From an uncultured Treponema sp. (GTDB lineage Bacteria; Spirochaetota; Spirochaetia; Treponematales; Treponemataceae): a DNA stretch of 9,838 bases. A program made the position numbers and the translations under genes. The DNA is taken from NCBI GenBank assembly GCA_937923945.1, contig CALDWC010000143.1:1-9838 (forward strand), in the 5' to 3' direction. The notes below the pieces were generated by a model that was given only the letters and a program-made list of their open reading frames with translations, was not told the DNA's origin and ran no database searches. Of the stretch, positions 1 through 5,468 are shown in pieces (position 1 is the stretch's first letter; every line of letters begins with the position of its first letter).

Positions 1-4
1 GGAA

Positions 5-36
5 AGTCTTTTAAAAACTGATGTTTTTAAAAGACT
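5..36. terminator. Perfect 14-bp hairpin, possible terminator of an upstream gene
   Basis: AGTCTTTTAAAAAC (5-18) is exactly complementary to 23-36, with a 4-nt TGAT loop. It is followed by ACTTTTC, a short and imperfect T-tract. The gene it would terminate lies off the left edge. The stem is AT-rich, so it may instead be one of the AT-rich palindromic repeats that fill the left part of the window. Confidence 0.45.
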
Positions 37-88
37 ACTTTTCAGTGCCCACCTTATTATACTGAACATTGAGAAACAATATAAAACG

Positions 89-122
89 CTGTTAAACGGC
101 GTCAAGCCTTTAATCAGCGTTT
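89..122 (+). repeat. 34-bp direct repeat, copy A (with 8-bp hairpin arms)
   Basis: Positions 89-122 match 1124-1157 with a single mismatch (A96 versus G1131). In this copy AAACGCTG (84-91) pairs with CAGCGTTT (115-122), and the stem continues through TTAAA/TTTAA with a one-base bulge, so the element can fold. It ends in the motif TTAATCAGCGTTT shared with three other places at 1144-1157, 1374-1390 and 1554-1570. The two copies flank the LRR gene 1035 bp apart. Confidence 0.8.
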
Positions 123-130
123 CCTATGGC

Positions 131-159
131 TTGATTAAAAAAGCCATATCAAGCATAAT
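131..159 (+). promoter_or_regulatory. Sigma-70-type promoter of the LRR gene
   Basis: TTGATT (131-136) and CATAAT (154-159) are separated by 17 bp, placing the transcript start near 166, about 30 nt before the ATG. A 7-bp dyad, GCTTGAT (129-135) and ATCAAGC (148-154), overlaps the -35 box and spacer and could be an operator; that is inference. The ribosome binding site AAGGAGAG lies at 183-190. Confidence 0.55.
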
Positions 160-195
160 TCCGTAATCACTAAAAATTTTTCAAGGAGAGGTATC

Positions 196-699
196 ATGAA
201 AAAAAATTTTATTGTACGTGTTGTATGTGCCGCACTGCTGCACACAGCCGCTGCCGCCTTATGTGCTCAAACGGCTACTTCCGCTTCCGATTTTACCTAT
301 GATATAAACGAAGCGGGGGACGGCGTCGTTATTACCTCATACAGGGGAAAAAGTACTAGGGTCGTTATCCCCGCCGAAATTGAGGATATGCCGGTAAAAG
401 AGATAGGCTATAAAGCTTTTTACGGTTGTTCGGGTTTAACTGCGGTTACGTTTCCTGAAGGGCTTGAAAGTATAGGCGGCTTTGCTTTTGAGGATTGTTC
501 GGGTTTAACGGCACTTACGTTTCCTAAAGGGCTTAAAACTATAGGCTATGATGCTTTTTACGGTTGTTCAAATTTAAGCTCCGTAGGGCTTCCGAAAACT
601 CCGATCGACTATGATGAATATGTTTTTACCGGGTGCACAAAACTCCCGTTAAAAGAGCGTAAAAAATTAAGAGACGCAGGTTATCAGGACAGCTTTTAA
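196..699 (+). CDS. Secreted BspA-like leucine-rich repeat protein (LRR_5 type)
   Basis: This encodes a 167-residue exported protein. Residues 1-24 form a signal peptide: MKK, then a hydrophobic stretch ending in ALCA, with likely cleavage before QTATSA. Residues 32-66 are a beta-rich lead-in (FTYDIN, GDGVVITSY, VVIPAEI). Three full 23-residue repeats follow at 70-92, 93-115 and 116-138, each with the pattern IGxxAFxxCSxLxxxxxPxGLxx, and a degenerate fourth starts at 139 (YVFTGC). This is the Treponema/BspA type of leucine-rich repeat found in surface proteins that bind host matrix or other bacteria. At only 3-4 repeats it is short for the family. The repeats are also visible in DNA: TTGTTCGGGTTTAAC occurs at 427-441 and 496-510, 69 bp apart. 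The ATG follows a strong AAGGAGAG at 5-nt spacing. The exact ligand cannot be told from sequence. Confidence 0.88.
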   Translation: MKKNFIVRVVCAALLHTAAAALCAQTATSASDFTYDINEAGDGVVITSYRGKSTRVVIPAEIEDMPVKEIGYKAFYGCSGLTAVTFPEGLESIGGFAFEDCSGLTALTFPKGLKTIGYDAFYGCSNLSSVGLPKTPIDYDEYVFTGCTKLPLKERKKLRDAGYQDSF

Positions 700-713
700 A
701 GAAACGGCGGAGA

Positions 714-730
714 GGGGACGGACTGTCCCC
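714..730 (+). terminator. Possible terminator hairpin after the LRR gene
   Basis: GGGGAC (714-719) pairs with GTCCCC (725-730) around a 5-nt loop, 15 bases after the LRR stop codon. The following CTATTT is a poor T-tract, so termination is plausible but not strongly supported. Confidence 0.4.
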
Positions 731-771
731 CTATTTCCCGCTTGTATGAACATGGCTTATCAGTGATTTTT

Positions 772-1161
772 TTAGTTCCCGTCGTCCCAAGTTTCGGCGA
801 TAGTATTTTTAGCCCTAACTGTTGCGCCTTCTGAATTCCGTGACACAGTAAAACATTATAGCGTAAGCGGGGGGCGTAAACGTTTTAGTTGTTTTTACAT
901 AATTTATTGCCGTGCCGACTTTACTATCGGTGTTGCTGGTTTTCACTGATAAAGCGGTAATTATTCCACGCACAAAGTGTTGTAAAAGTCTTTCATTGTT
1001 TTTACGGCTTGAGCGAATCGGAGATTGAGATTGTGAAGGGGAGGGAGTAGGCGTGAAGAGTAGGAGTAAATAGTTGACAGTGTAACGGCAAACTCTCCAG
1101 CCCTAGTCCCTACGACCTCATCCCTGTTAAGCGGCGTCAAGCCTTTAATCAGCGTTTTCAT
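772..1161 (-). pseudogene. Decayed minus-strand coding relic(s), identity uncertain
   Basis: Several minus-strand frames stay open but none makes a convincing gene. One frame is open for about 95 codons from 1102 down to a TAG at 815-817. It starts GWRVCRYTVN, which loosely resembles the C-terminal GFRVxR of formylglycine-generating-enzyme-fold proteins, and it has no usable ATG. A second frame ends at a TAA at 772-774 with the residues ATVRAKNTIAETWDDGN. The two frames could be joined by one frameshift near 860-870. A third frame, 961-1161, runs 66 codons from an ATG, but that ATG lies inside the repeat at 1124-1157, so it is probably fortuitous. Repeats on one side and frame disruptions suggest remains of a surface-protein gene. 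The assignment is weak. Confidence 0.25.
1124..1157 (+). repeat. 34-bp direct repeat, copy B
   Basis: This stretch is identical to 89-122 at 33 of 34 positions and in the same orientation. The flanking bases differ, so this copy lacks the outer hairpin arm seen at 84-91. Together the copies bracket the LRR gene and the decayed sequence downstream of it. Confidence 0.8.
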
Positions 1162-1265
1162 ACAGTATTAAAATGATTCTACAAAACTGATTTCCGTGGC
1201 AGCTAAATTGTCTCATTCGGTAAAAAGATATGCGCACCTCAAACGATTTTTACCGCATTTCCTCC

Positions 1266-1339
1266 AAATATTTGCCAAATAATTAAAATTATTTACCAAA
1301 TATTTTAAAATATTTGCCGAGAAATTTTAAAAATTTACC
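1266..1339. repeat. Tandem 21-bp units, each an AT-rich palindrome
   Basis: After a partial unit (1266-1276) come three 21-bp units at 1277-1297, 1298-1318 and 1319-1339, each ending in the spacer ACC or GCC. The core of the second full unit, AAATATTTTAAAATATTT (1298-1315), is a perfect 18-bp palindrome. The cores of the other two are near-perfect: 8-bp arms around AA, and 7-bp arms around A. The unit sequences differ but each keeps its own dyad, as compensatory change would produce. On the minus strand the units read as a seven-residue periodic GKxxKxx peptide broken by stops. Confidence 0.75.
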
Positions 1340-1341
1340 AA
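1316..1341 (+). repeat. 26-bp element with exact inverted copy at the right edge
   Basis: This stretch is identical to the reverse complement of 9813-9838. Similarity continues past it: ACTTTTGGAGG here corresponds to GTTTTGAGGG there, with small changes. The right-hand copy runs off the window, so the true repeat is probably longer. It overlaps the last palindromic 21-mer. Confidence 0.85.
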
Positions 1342-1342
1342 A

Positions 1343-1391
1343 CTTTTGGAGGTACTGATTAATTCAATCGAGAATTAATCAGCGTTTCCTT
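1343..1391 (+). repeat. 49-bp direct repeat, copy 1, with 11-bp hairpin
   Basis: This matches 1523-1571 except at two positions (1347 and 1353). It contains the perfect hairpin CTGATTAATTC (1355-1365) / GAATTAATCAG (1372-1382) with a 6-nt loop AATCGA, and ends in AATCAGCGTTTCCT, the motif also found at 112-125. Confidence 0.88.
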
Positions 1392-1435
1392 AAGAGAGGC
1401 TCTTTATAGTACTTAAGAGAGGCACTTTATAGTAC
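1390..1435 (+). repeat. 23-bp tandem duplication
   Basis: Positions 1390-1412 and 1413-1435 are adjacent 23-bp copies differing only at T1401/A1424. The unit begins TTAAGAGAGGC and ends TTTATAGTAC. The first copy can form a small AAGAG/CTCTT hairpin. It starts at the last base of the AATCAGCGTTTCCT motif of the preceding 49-bp repeat. Confidence 0.85.
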
Positions 1436-1522
1436 TCGGGGTTCCGCCGCTAGCACGAGTTCTTTTGCAGAATTTCAGTTTTAGCGCTTTTATGCTATAT
1501 TGTCCGGCAGTATTCACGAGGG

Positions 1523-1571
1523 CTTTAGGAGGCACTGATTAATTCAATCGAGAATTAATCAGCGTTTCCTT
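1523..1571 (+). repeat. 49-bp direct repeat, copy 2, with 11-bp hairpin
   Basis: This is the second copy of 1343-1391, exactly 180 bp downstream and in the same orientation. The hairpin stem is retained intact (1535-1545 with 1552-1562). It ends about 34 bp before the promoter of the next gene, so the hairpin lies in the upstream region of that gene. Confidence 0.88.
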
Positions 1572-1604
1572 TACTCATTCAATATTTTATTTGATAAAGA
1601 TTTA

Positions 1605-1633
1605 TTGATATTTTTTTATCCTTTTTGTATGAT
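1605..1633 (+). promoter_or_regulatory. Sigma-70-type promoter of yjiM
   Basis: TTGATA (1605-1610) and TATGAT (1628-1633) are separated by 17 bp. The predicted start near 1640 leaves a very short leader before GAGG (1642-1645) and the ATG at 1652. The -10 box overlaps an in-frame upstream TTG at 1625, which argues against that codon as the start. Confidence 0.7.
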
Positions 1634-1651
1634 ACGGTAACGAGGTTTTAT

Positions 1652-2797
1652 ATGATTGATATACAAAAAGAATTGCCGAACGTTTTTCATGAATTTAAGG
1701 AAAGTCGGCAAAATTCTTTTTTGGAAGTAAAAAAACTGAAAGATAAAAATGTGCCGGTTATCGGAGTGTTTTGTACTTTTTTCCCGCAGGAATTTGCCTT
1801 GGCGGTCGGCGCGACTCCGGTCAGTTTGTGTAGTATGACAGATGAAACAATCGGAGACGCGGAAAAAGATTTACCGAGCAATCTTTGTCCGCTGATTAAA
1901 GCAAGTTACGGATATGCAATCACCGATAAATGTCCGTTTTTTTATTTTTCGGATTTAATTGTCGGAGAAACGACGTGCGACGGCAAAAAAAAGATGTACG
2001 AATATTTGGGTGAATTTAAAAATGTGTATGTGATGGAGTTGCCGAATAAGCGGACGGTGGAAAGTTTTGAGCTTTGGGAAAAAGAACTATACAAAATGAA
2101 AGCCGAGTTTGAAAAGCAGTTCGGGATAAAAATTACTGAAGAAGCTTTGCGGCGTGCGACGGAAATCAAAAATGCAGAACGAGCCGCCGTTAAAGATTTT
2201 TACGAAATCATGAAACAGGACGAGCTTCCGATTATGGGCTTGGATTTGTGGCATGTACTCAACGGCATTCAGTTTCAATTTGACAAAGAAAAAATACCGG
2301 AGATGCTTGCGGAACTGAAAAAAAAAGTTTTGTCGGAGCATAAGCATATCAAAAACAAGAAACGGATTTTAATTACCGGCTGTCCGATCGGAACGGCAAC
2401 GGAAAAAGTGATTAAAGCGATTGAAAATGCGGGCGGCGTGGTGGTATGCTATGAAAACTGTGCCGGTGCAAAAGCCATTGATGAAAATGTTGATCTTAGC
2501 AATGCTGATATCATAAACGTGATTGCAGAAAAGTACTTGCGTATCGGTTGTGCCTGCATCACACCGAACGATAACCGTGTTCGGCTTTTGGACCGCCTCA
2601 TTGACGAATATCACGTTGACGGTGTAGTGGATATGCATTTACAAACCTGTACGCCGTATCAGGTTGAAGCCCGCCGCATTAAGCTTTTTACCACCGGTGA
2701 AAAAAACGTGCCGTACATTGCGATTGATACGGATTATTCACAAAGCGATGTCGGTCAGCTCGGAACGCGGCTTGAAGCATTTTTGGAAATGCTGTAG
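1652..2797 (+). CDS. yjiM: Double-cubane-cluster anaerobic reductase, 2-hydroxyacyl-CoA dehydratase (HgdB/YjiM) family
   Basis: This is a 381-residue cytoplasmic iron-sulfur protein whose length and motifs match E. coli YjiM. Recognisable blocks include CTFFPQE (41-47), SLCSMTDETI (58-67), DLPSNLCPLIK (73-83), DKCPFFYFSDLIVGETTCDG (92-111), then ITGCPIG, YENCAGAK and GCACITPND in the C-terminal half, ending DYSQSDVGQLGTRLEAFLEML. The conserved cysteines include C41, C60, C79, C94 and C109. Characterised relatives hold a double-cubane [8Fe-9S] cluster and reduce small substrates with electrons supplied by an ATP-driven activator (HgdC/YjiL type). No activator gene is adjacent here, so it must lie elsewhere or be shared. 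The natural substrate is unknown. The ATG at 1652 is chosen over the in-frame TTG at 1625 because of the GAGG site and the promoter position. It may also be annotated as a 2-hydroxyacyl-CoA dehydratase subunit. Confidence 0.93.
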   Translation: MIDIQKELPNVFHEFKESRQNSFLEVKKLKDKNVPVIGVFCTFFPQEFALAVGATPVSLCSMTDETIGDAEKDLPSNLCPLIKASYGYAITDKCPFFYFSDLIVGETTCDGKKKMYEYLGEFKNVYVMELPNKRTVESFELWEKELYKMKAEFEKQFGIKITEEALRRATEIKNAERAAVKDFYEIMKQDELPIMGLDLWHVLNGIQFQFDKEKIPEMLAELKKKVLSEHKHIKNKKRILITGCPIGTATEKVIKAIENAGGVVVCYENCAGAKAIDENVDLSNADIINVIAEKYLRIGCACITPNDNRVRLLDRLIDEYHVDGVVDMHLQTCTPYQVEARRIKLFTTGEKNVPYIAIDTDYSQSDVGQLGTRLEAFLEML

Positions 2798-2851
2798 CCG
2801 GTATTCGGGGCAACGTTCCGTTTACCGATTATTCGATCGCCGACGCTTTTT

Positions 2852-3505
2852 CTAAAACAGTCCCGGTTCTTCGATCTTTTGAGAAAACGTCGGCGATATC
2901 GTTGTTAAATATTCTTCCACATTTGTTTCATTTCGGTAGGCTTCTAACATCTCCGCGTCCTCGTCAAAAAAATGTTGCACCGCCAAATGGAAAAAATCCA
3001 TACACACACGGGCATCATCTTCTGCACGGTGGGCATCCAGCACGGTAAGATCAAAGCGGGCGGCAAGCCGCTGCAGCGCATAACTTTCCAATCCGGGATA
3101 CACTTCTTTTGCGAATACCCAAGTGTCGACAACCTTATTGGTAATCGGACTGCCGCCGAGACGTGCCAGCTCGTGATCCATCATGCCGATATCAAACTTG
3201 GCGTTATGAATAACCAGCACGCAGTCCTTGATAAACCGCAAAAAATCGCCGATCACCGCTTGCATCACCGGTTTATCCTGCACCATCGCATCGGTAATAT
3301 TATTCACCTGAGTGGCTTCCGGTGAAATCGGCATTTCAGGATTAATTAAAATATTCATTCGCGAAATAATTCCCCGTTTGTCAAACTTCACCGCTCCGAT
3401 TTCAATTACCCGATCAACATCCGTTTGCACACCGGTCGTTTCCGTATCAAACGCCACAAATGTTGCCTTATCGTAAACGGCACTCAACCAATTATATGAA
3501 CTCAT
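2852..3505 (-). CDS. DEDDh-family 3'-5' exonuclease (DnaQ / PolC-type epsilon-like)
   Basis: This encodes a 217-residue cytoplasmic exonuclease with all catalytic motifs intact. Exo I is FDTETTG with D20 and E22; Exo II is IHNAKFDIGMMDHEL with D105; Exo III is DAHRAEDDARVC with H159 and D164 (HxAxxD). These residues bind two metal ions and hydrolyse DNA or RNA from the 3' end. The protein is a stand-alone exonuclease domain with a roughly 40-residue acidic tail ending EEPGLF and no polymerase domain. The ending resembles a short linear motif and could be a beta-clamp or partner contact, but that is only a guess. It is convergent with yjiM, with a 54-bp gap, and transcribed alone. The site before its ATG (GAAGAAA on the minus strand) is a weak ribosome binding site. 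It could be the replicative proofreading subunit or a repair exonuclease; sequence alone does not decide. Confidence 0.92.
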   Translation of the reverse strand: MSSYNWLSAVYDKATFVAFDTETTGVQTDVDRVIEIGAVKFDKRGIISRMNILINPEMPISPEATQVNNITDAMVQDKPVMQAVIGDFLRFIKDCVLVIHNAKFDIGMMDHELARLGGSPITNKVVDTWVFAKEVYPGLESYALQRLAARFDLTVLDAHRAEDDARVCMDFFHLAVQHFFDEDAEMLEAYRNETNVEEYLTTISPTFSQKIEEPGLF

Positions 3506-3713
3506 GTTATTTCTTCAAAGCATTTCGGCGTTTTTATATACCGAACATTTTTCTATTGACCGCACTCTCTGTTAACGGTTATTACATCTTACCTGCGAGC
3601 GCGTAGCTTGTCAACCGGTCGAAGACTGTTTTTTTGTGAAGCGCGCAGACGGAAAAATATTTCTTGTTTTTTAAGCTGGATTTATTTTAGGTCTAGTATT
3701 TTTTTTGCAGCTT

Positions 3714-3722
3714 TGCTACAAT
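3714..3722 (+). promoter_or_regulatory. Extended -10 promoter for the exported protein and DHH gene pair
   Basis: TGCTACAAT (3714-3722) is a TGn-extended -10 box. The matching -35 region (around 3694-3699, TAGTAT) is poor, which is normal for extended -10 promoters. The predicted start is near 3729, just before AAGGAG at 3735-3740. The remaining divergent spacer (3506-3700) shows no other element I can name. Confidence 0.5.
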
Positions 3723-3748
3723 ACTCGTTACAGGAAGGAGTTTACTTT

Positions 3749-4147
3749 ATGAAAAAACTTGGATTTTTAGCATTGTTGTTGACAGTTTCTTTCGGGCTTT
3801 TTGCCGAAGTAAAAGAATCTGAGCTTTATTATGTTCGGGTTCGTGTCGTTCGTGCGTTTACCCATCAAAAAGGCTATTACGTGATTTACCGCACACCGAA
3901 TATGGGACTTGCGGAAGCATTTATCCCCTACAGCTGGTTTAAGCCGGGCGATAAGCGGGCTGTTTTAACCAACACGACGGATAGAATTGATCCGTATTTG
4001 AGTTTGTACACCAAAAACGGCGAATTTGATCATATTAAAGTTGCGTTACCGCTTACTTCTCCGAAATCGTCCGTTTGGGGGTGGTTACGCACACCGGCTG
4101 AATATGATTCAAAATTTGATGTTGAAACGATAGAGTTTCAATATTAA
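3749..4147 (+). CDS. Small exported protein of unknown function
   Basis: This encodes 132 residues. Residues 1-19 (MKKLGFLALLLTVSFGLFA) are a clear Sec signal peptide with likely cleavage before EVKES; there is no lipobox cysteine. The mature part of about 113 residues is rich in aromatic and beta-forming residues (ELYYVRVRVVRAF, KGYYVIYRT, PYSWFKPGD, VWGWLRTP), suggesting a small beta-structured periplasmic or surface protein. I do not recognise a named family. An open frame extends back to 3608, but the ATG at 3749 has AAGGAG at 8-nt spacing and begins the signal peptide, while the upstream stretch overlaps the promoter. The DHH phosphoesterase ATG follows 80 nt downstream with no promoter seen between, so the two probably share a transcript. 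Confidence 0.82.
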   Translation: MKKLGFLALLLTVSFGLFAEVKESELYYVRVRVVRAFTHQKGYYVIYRTPNMGLAEAFIPYSWFKPGDKRAVLTNTTDRIDPYLSLYTKNGEFDHIKVALPLTSPKSSVWGWLRTPAEYDSKFDVETIEFQY

Positions 4148-4169
4148 GGTTCAGCATACTTCAATAGCT

Positions 4170-4194
4170 CGGTAGTTTTTTGGTCAAGCTACCG
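4170..4194 (+). promoter_or_regulatory. Intercistronic hairpin before the DHH gene
   Basis: CGGTAG (4170-4175) pairs with CTACCG (4189-4194) around a 13-nt T-rich loop; one wobble pair may extend the stem. It lacks a downstream T-tract, so it is not a standard terminator. It sits 18 nt before the GAGGTGAG ribosome site and could affect mRNA processing or the ratio of the two products. That role is inferred. Confidence 0.35.
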
Positions 4195-4227
4195 GGTGAG
4201 ACGTTACCAAGCGAGGTGAGTATTTTA

Positions 4228-5322
4228 ATGCAAAGTTTACATTCCGAAACCGGCAAAGCGTATACCGGTGTTCCTGAAGGATTTTCCCATTCCGAGATGA
4301 TACACGGGGGGACGGAAGCGGATATTCAGTCGATTACGGAAGTGCCCGTCCCTGAAGTTTCGGATGAGCTTGTGTTTTTTTTACGCAAATATAAAACCTA
4401 TCTTGTAGTCGGACATTTTGAACCGGACGGCGATTGCGTTTGCAGTTCGCTTGCGCTTGCAAGTTTTTTACGGGGACAGGGAGCGGACGTTTTTGTTCTG
4501 AATGAAGGTCCATTTGAAAAAACGGAAGTGAGTCGCTATAAAAGCTCATTTTTACAAAAACCTCCTGCACATATTGATAAAAAAAACACGGGACTTATTA
4601 TTGTTGATTGTACCGGTATTGATCGAGTTGGAAAGACGCTTTCTCCGCTACTTCGGGGATTTGAAACGGCAATTATTGATCATCATGCGACGCATTCATC
4701 GAATGCCGAAGTTTCGCTTGTGTTGAAAACATCGCCTTCGACAACGTATTTGGTTCTCGCAATTATTGAACATATTGTAGGCTCGGTAACTCCGGAAGAA
4801 GCGGAACTGCTTTTTTTCGGGCTTTCAACCGATACCGGATTTTTCCGTCATTTGGATCAGCGCAGCGCGAATGTGTTCCGAGCTGCAGCCCGCTTGATAG
4901 AAGCCGGCGCAAATCCGAAAAAAACGTTCATTAAAATGAACGGCGGAAAATCGTTTAACTCGCGTCAAATTCTTTCAAAAGTACTTTCGCGATTGACTCC
5001 GTACTACGACGGGCGGTTGATGGTTTCTTACGAAACGTATGAAGATGTGTGTAGGTTCGGACAATATGAACGCGACTCCGATACAACGTACATGGTTATT
5101 CAGAGCATTGAAAATGTGGAAGCGATGGTGCTTTTAAAACAGGAAAGTCCCGACCACTGTACTATCGGCTTTCGATCGCTTGATAAAATTGATGTCAGTA
5201 TTGTCGCAAAGCAATTCGGAGGCGGCGGGCATATTCAGGCTTCCGGCGCATACGTCGAAGGTACGGTTGAAACGCTCATTCCTCAAATTGTGAAATGCTT
5301 TGAGCCACAGTTTAAAAAATAA
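4228..5322 (+). CDS. DHH/DHHA1 phosphoesterase, NrnA-like (oligoribonuclease / pAp phosphatase)
   Basis: This is a 364-residue cytoplasmic phosphoesterase. The DHH core shows motif I GHFEPDGD (H63, D67, D69), motif II IIVDCTG (D127), motif III IIDHHATH (D151, H152, H153) and motif IV LSTDTGFF; the aspartates and histidines bind two Mn ions. The C-terminal DHHA1 domain carries the substrate-binding GGGGHIQASGA (from residue 331). Related proteins degrade short RNA oligonucleotides from an end and dephosphorylate pAp; some relatives cleave c-di-AMP or pApA, and the sequence does not separate these. The 45 or so N-terminal residues before the core are extra compared with a typical NrnA and show no recognisable fold. 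The ATG at 4228 is chosen over an upstream in-frame TTG at 4180 because GAGGTGAG (4213-4220) stands 7 nt before it. Confidence 0.9.
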   Translation: MQSLHSETGKAYTGVPEGFSHSEMIHGGTEADIQSITEVPVPEVSDELVFFLRKYKTYLVVGHFEPDGDCVCSSLALASFLRGQGADVFVLNEGPFEKTEVSRYKSSFLQKPPAHIDKKNTGLIIVDCTGIDRVGKTLSPLLRGFETAIIDHHATHSSNAEVSLVLKTSPSTTYLVLAIIEHIVGSVTPEEAELLFFGLSTDTGFFRHLDQRSANVFRAAARLIEAGANPKKTFIKMNGGKSFNSRQILSKVLSRLTPYYDGRLMVSYETYEDVCRFGQYERDSDTTYMVIQSIENVEAMVLLKQESPDHCTIGFRSLDKIDVSIVAKQFGGGGHIQASGAYVEGTVETLIPQIVKCFEPQFKK

Positions 5323-5343
5323 ATACGGTCTTTATTTATTTTT
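5315..5343 (+). terminator. AT-rich hairpin at the DHH stop codon, probable terminator
   Basis: An 11-bp stem, AAAAATAAATA (5315-5325) with TATTTATTTTT (5333-5343), closes a 7-nt loop CGGTCTT. It overlaps the TAA stop (5320-5322). The stem lacks the usual GC content, so efficiency is uncertain. Confidence 0.45.
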
Positions 5344-5417
5344 CCGCAGTACCGTTTCGTTTATTTTCAGGTTTTTTAAAAATAAGTCGATAATAAGAAA
5401 GGTGTATAGGTAAATTA

Positions 5418-5446
5418 TTGACTAATTCTGCAGTATAGTATACAAT
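5418..5446 (+). promoter_or_regulatory. Sigma-70-type promoter of the LysM gene
   Basis: TTGACT (5418-5423) and TACAAT (5441-5446) have an ideal 17-bp spacing, with transcription predicted from about 5453. The ribosome binding site GAGGAG is at 5458-5463, five bases before the ATG. Confidence 0.75.
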
Positions 5447-5468
5447 AAATGAGTCGTGAGGAGTTATC

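Larger units (their letters stand above)
700..1604. other. Repeat-rich intergenic segment without an intact gene
   Basis: About 0.9 kb separates the LRR gene from the next promoter. It has no reading frame with a good start, ribosome binding site and recognisable product. It is made largely of repeats: a copy of the 34-bp element at 1124-1157, palindromic 21-mers at 1266-1339, two 49-bp copies at 1343-1391 and 1523-1571, and a 23-bp tandem duplication at 1390-1435. Between these, 733-1120 carries possible decayed coding sequence on the minus strand. I see nothing I can name in 1158-1265 or 1436-1522. Confidence 0.7.

Noticed and set aside
89..1157. Integron attC array: both 34-bp copies contain GTTAAAC or GTTAAGC, which fit the GTTRRRY core
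   Set aside because: I found no matching RYYYAAC partner at the expected distance next to either copy, no other attC structure, and no integrase gene. The core motif is short enough to occur by chance.
961..1161. 66-codon minus-strand reading frame starting MKTLIKGLTPL as a gene
   Set aside because: Its start lies within the 34-bp dispersed repeat, no convincing ribosome site is seen, and another minus-strand frame overlaps it. It is mentioned only as part of the decayed region.
1266..1571. CRISPR array
   Set aside because: The repeats are palindromic units in direct tandem or 180 bp apart, without regular unique spacers of 30-40 bp, and no cas genes are present.
1625..1651. Upstream TTG start giving yjiM ten... 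nine extra residues
   Set aside because: The TTG lies in the predicted -10 box, has no ribosome site, and the ATG at 1652 has GAGG at the right distance and matches the start of E. coli YjiM.
3608..3748. 47-residue N-terminal extension of the exported protein
   Set aside because: The extension overlaps the promoter and would bury the signal peptide internally. AAGGAG at 3735-3740 fixes the start at 3749.
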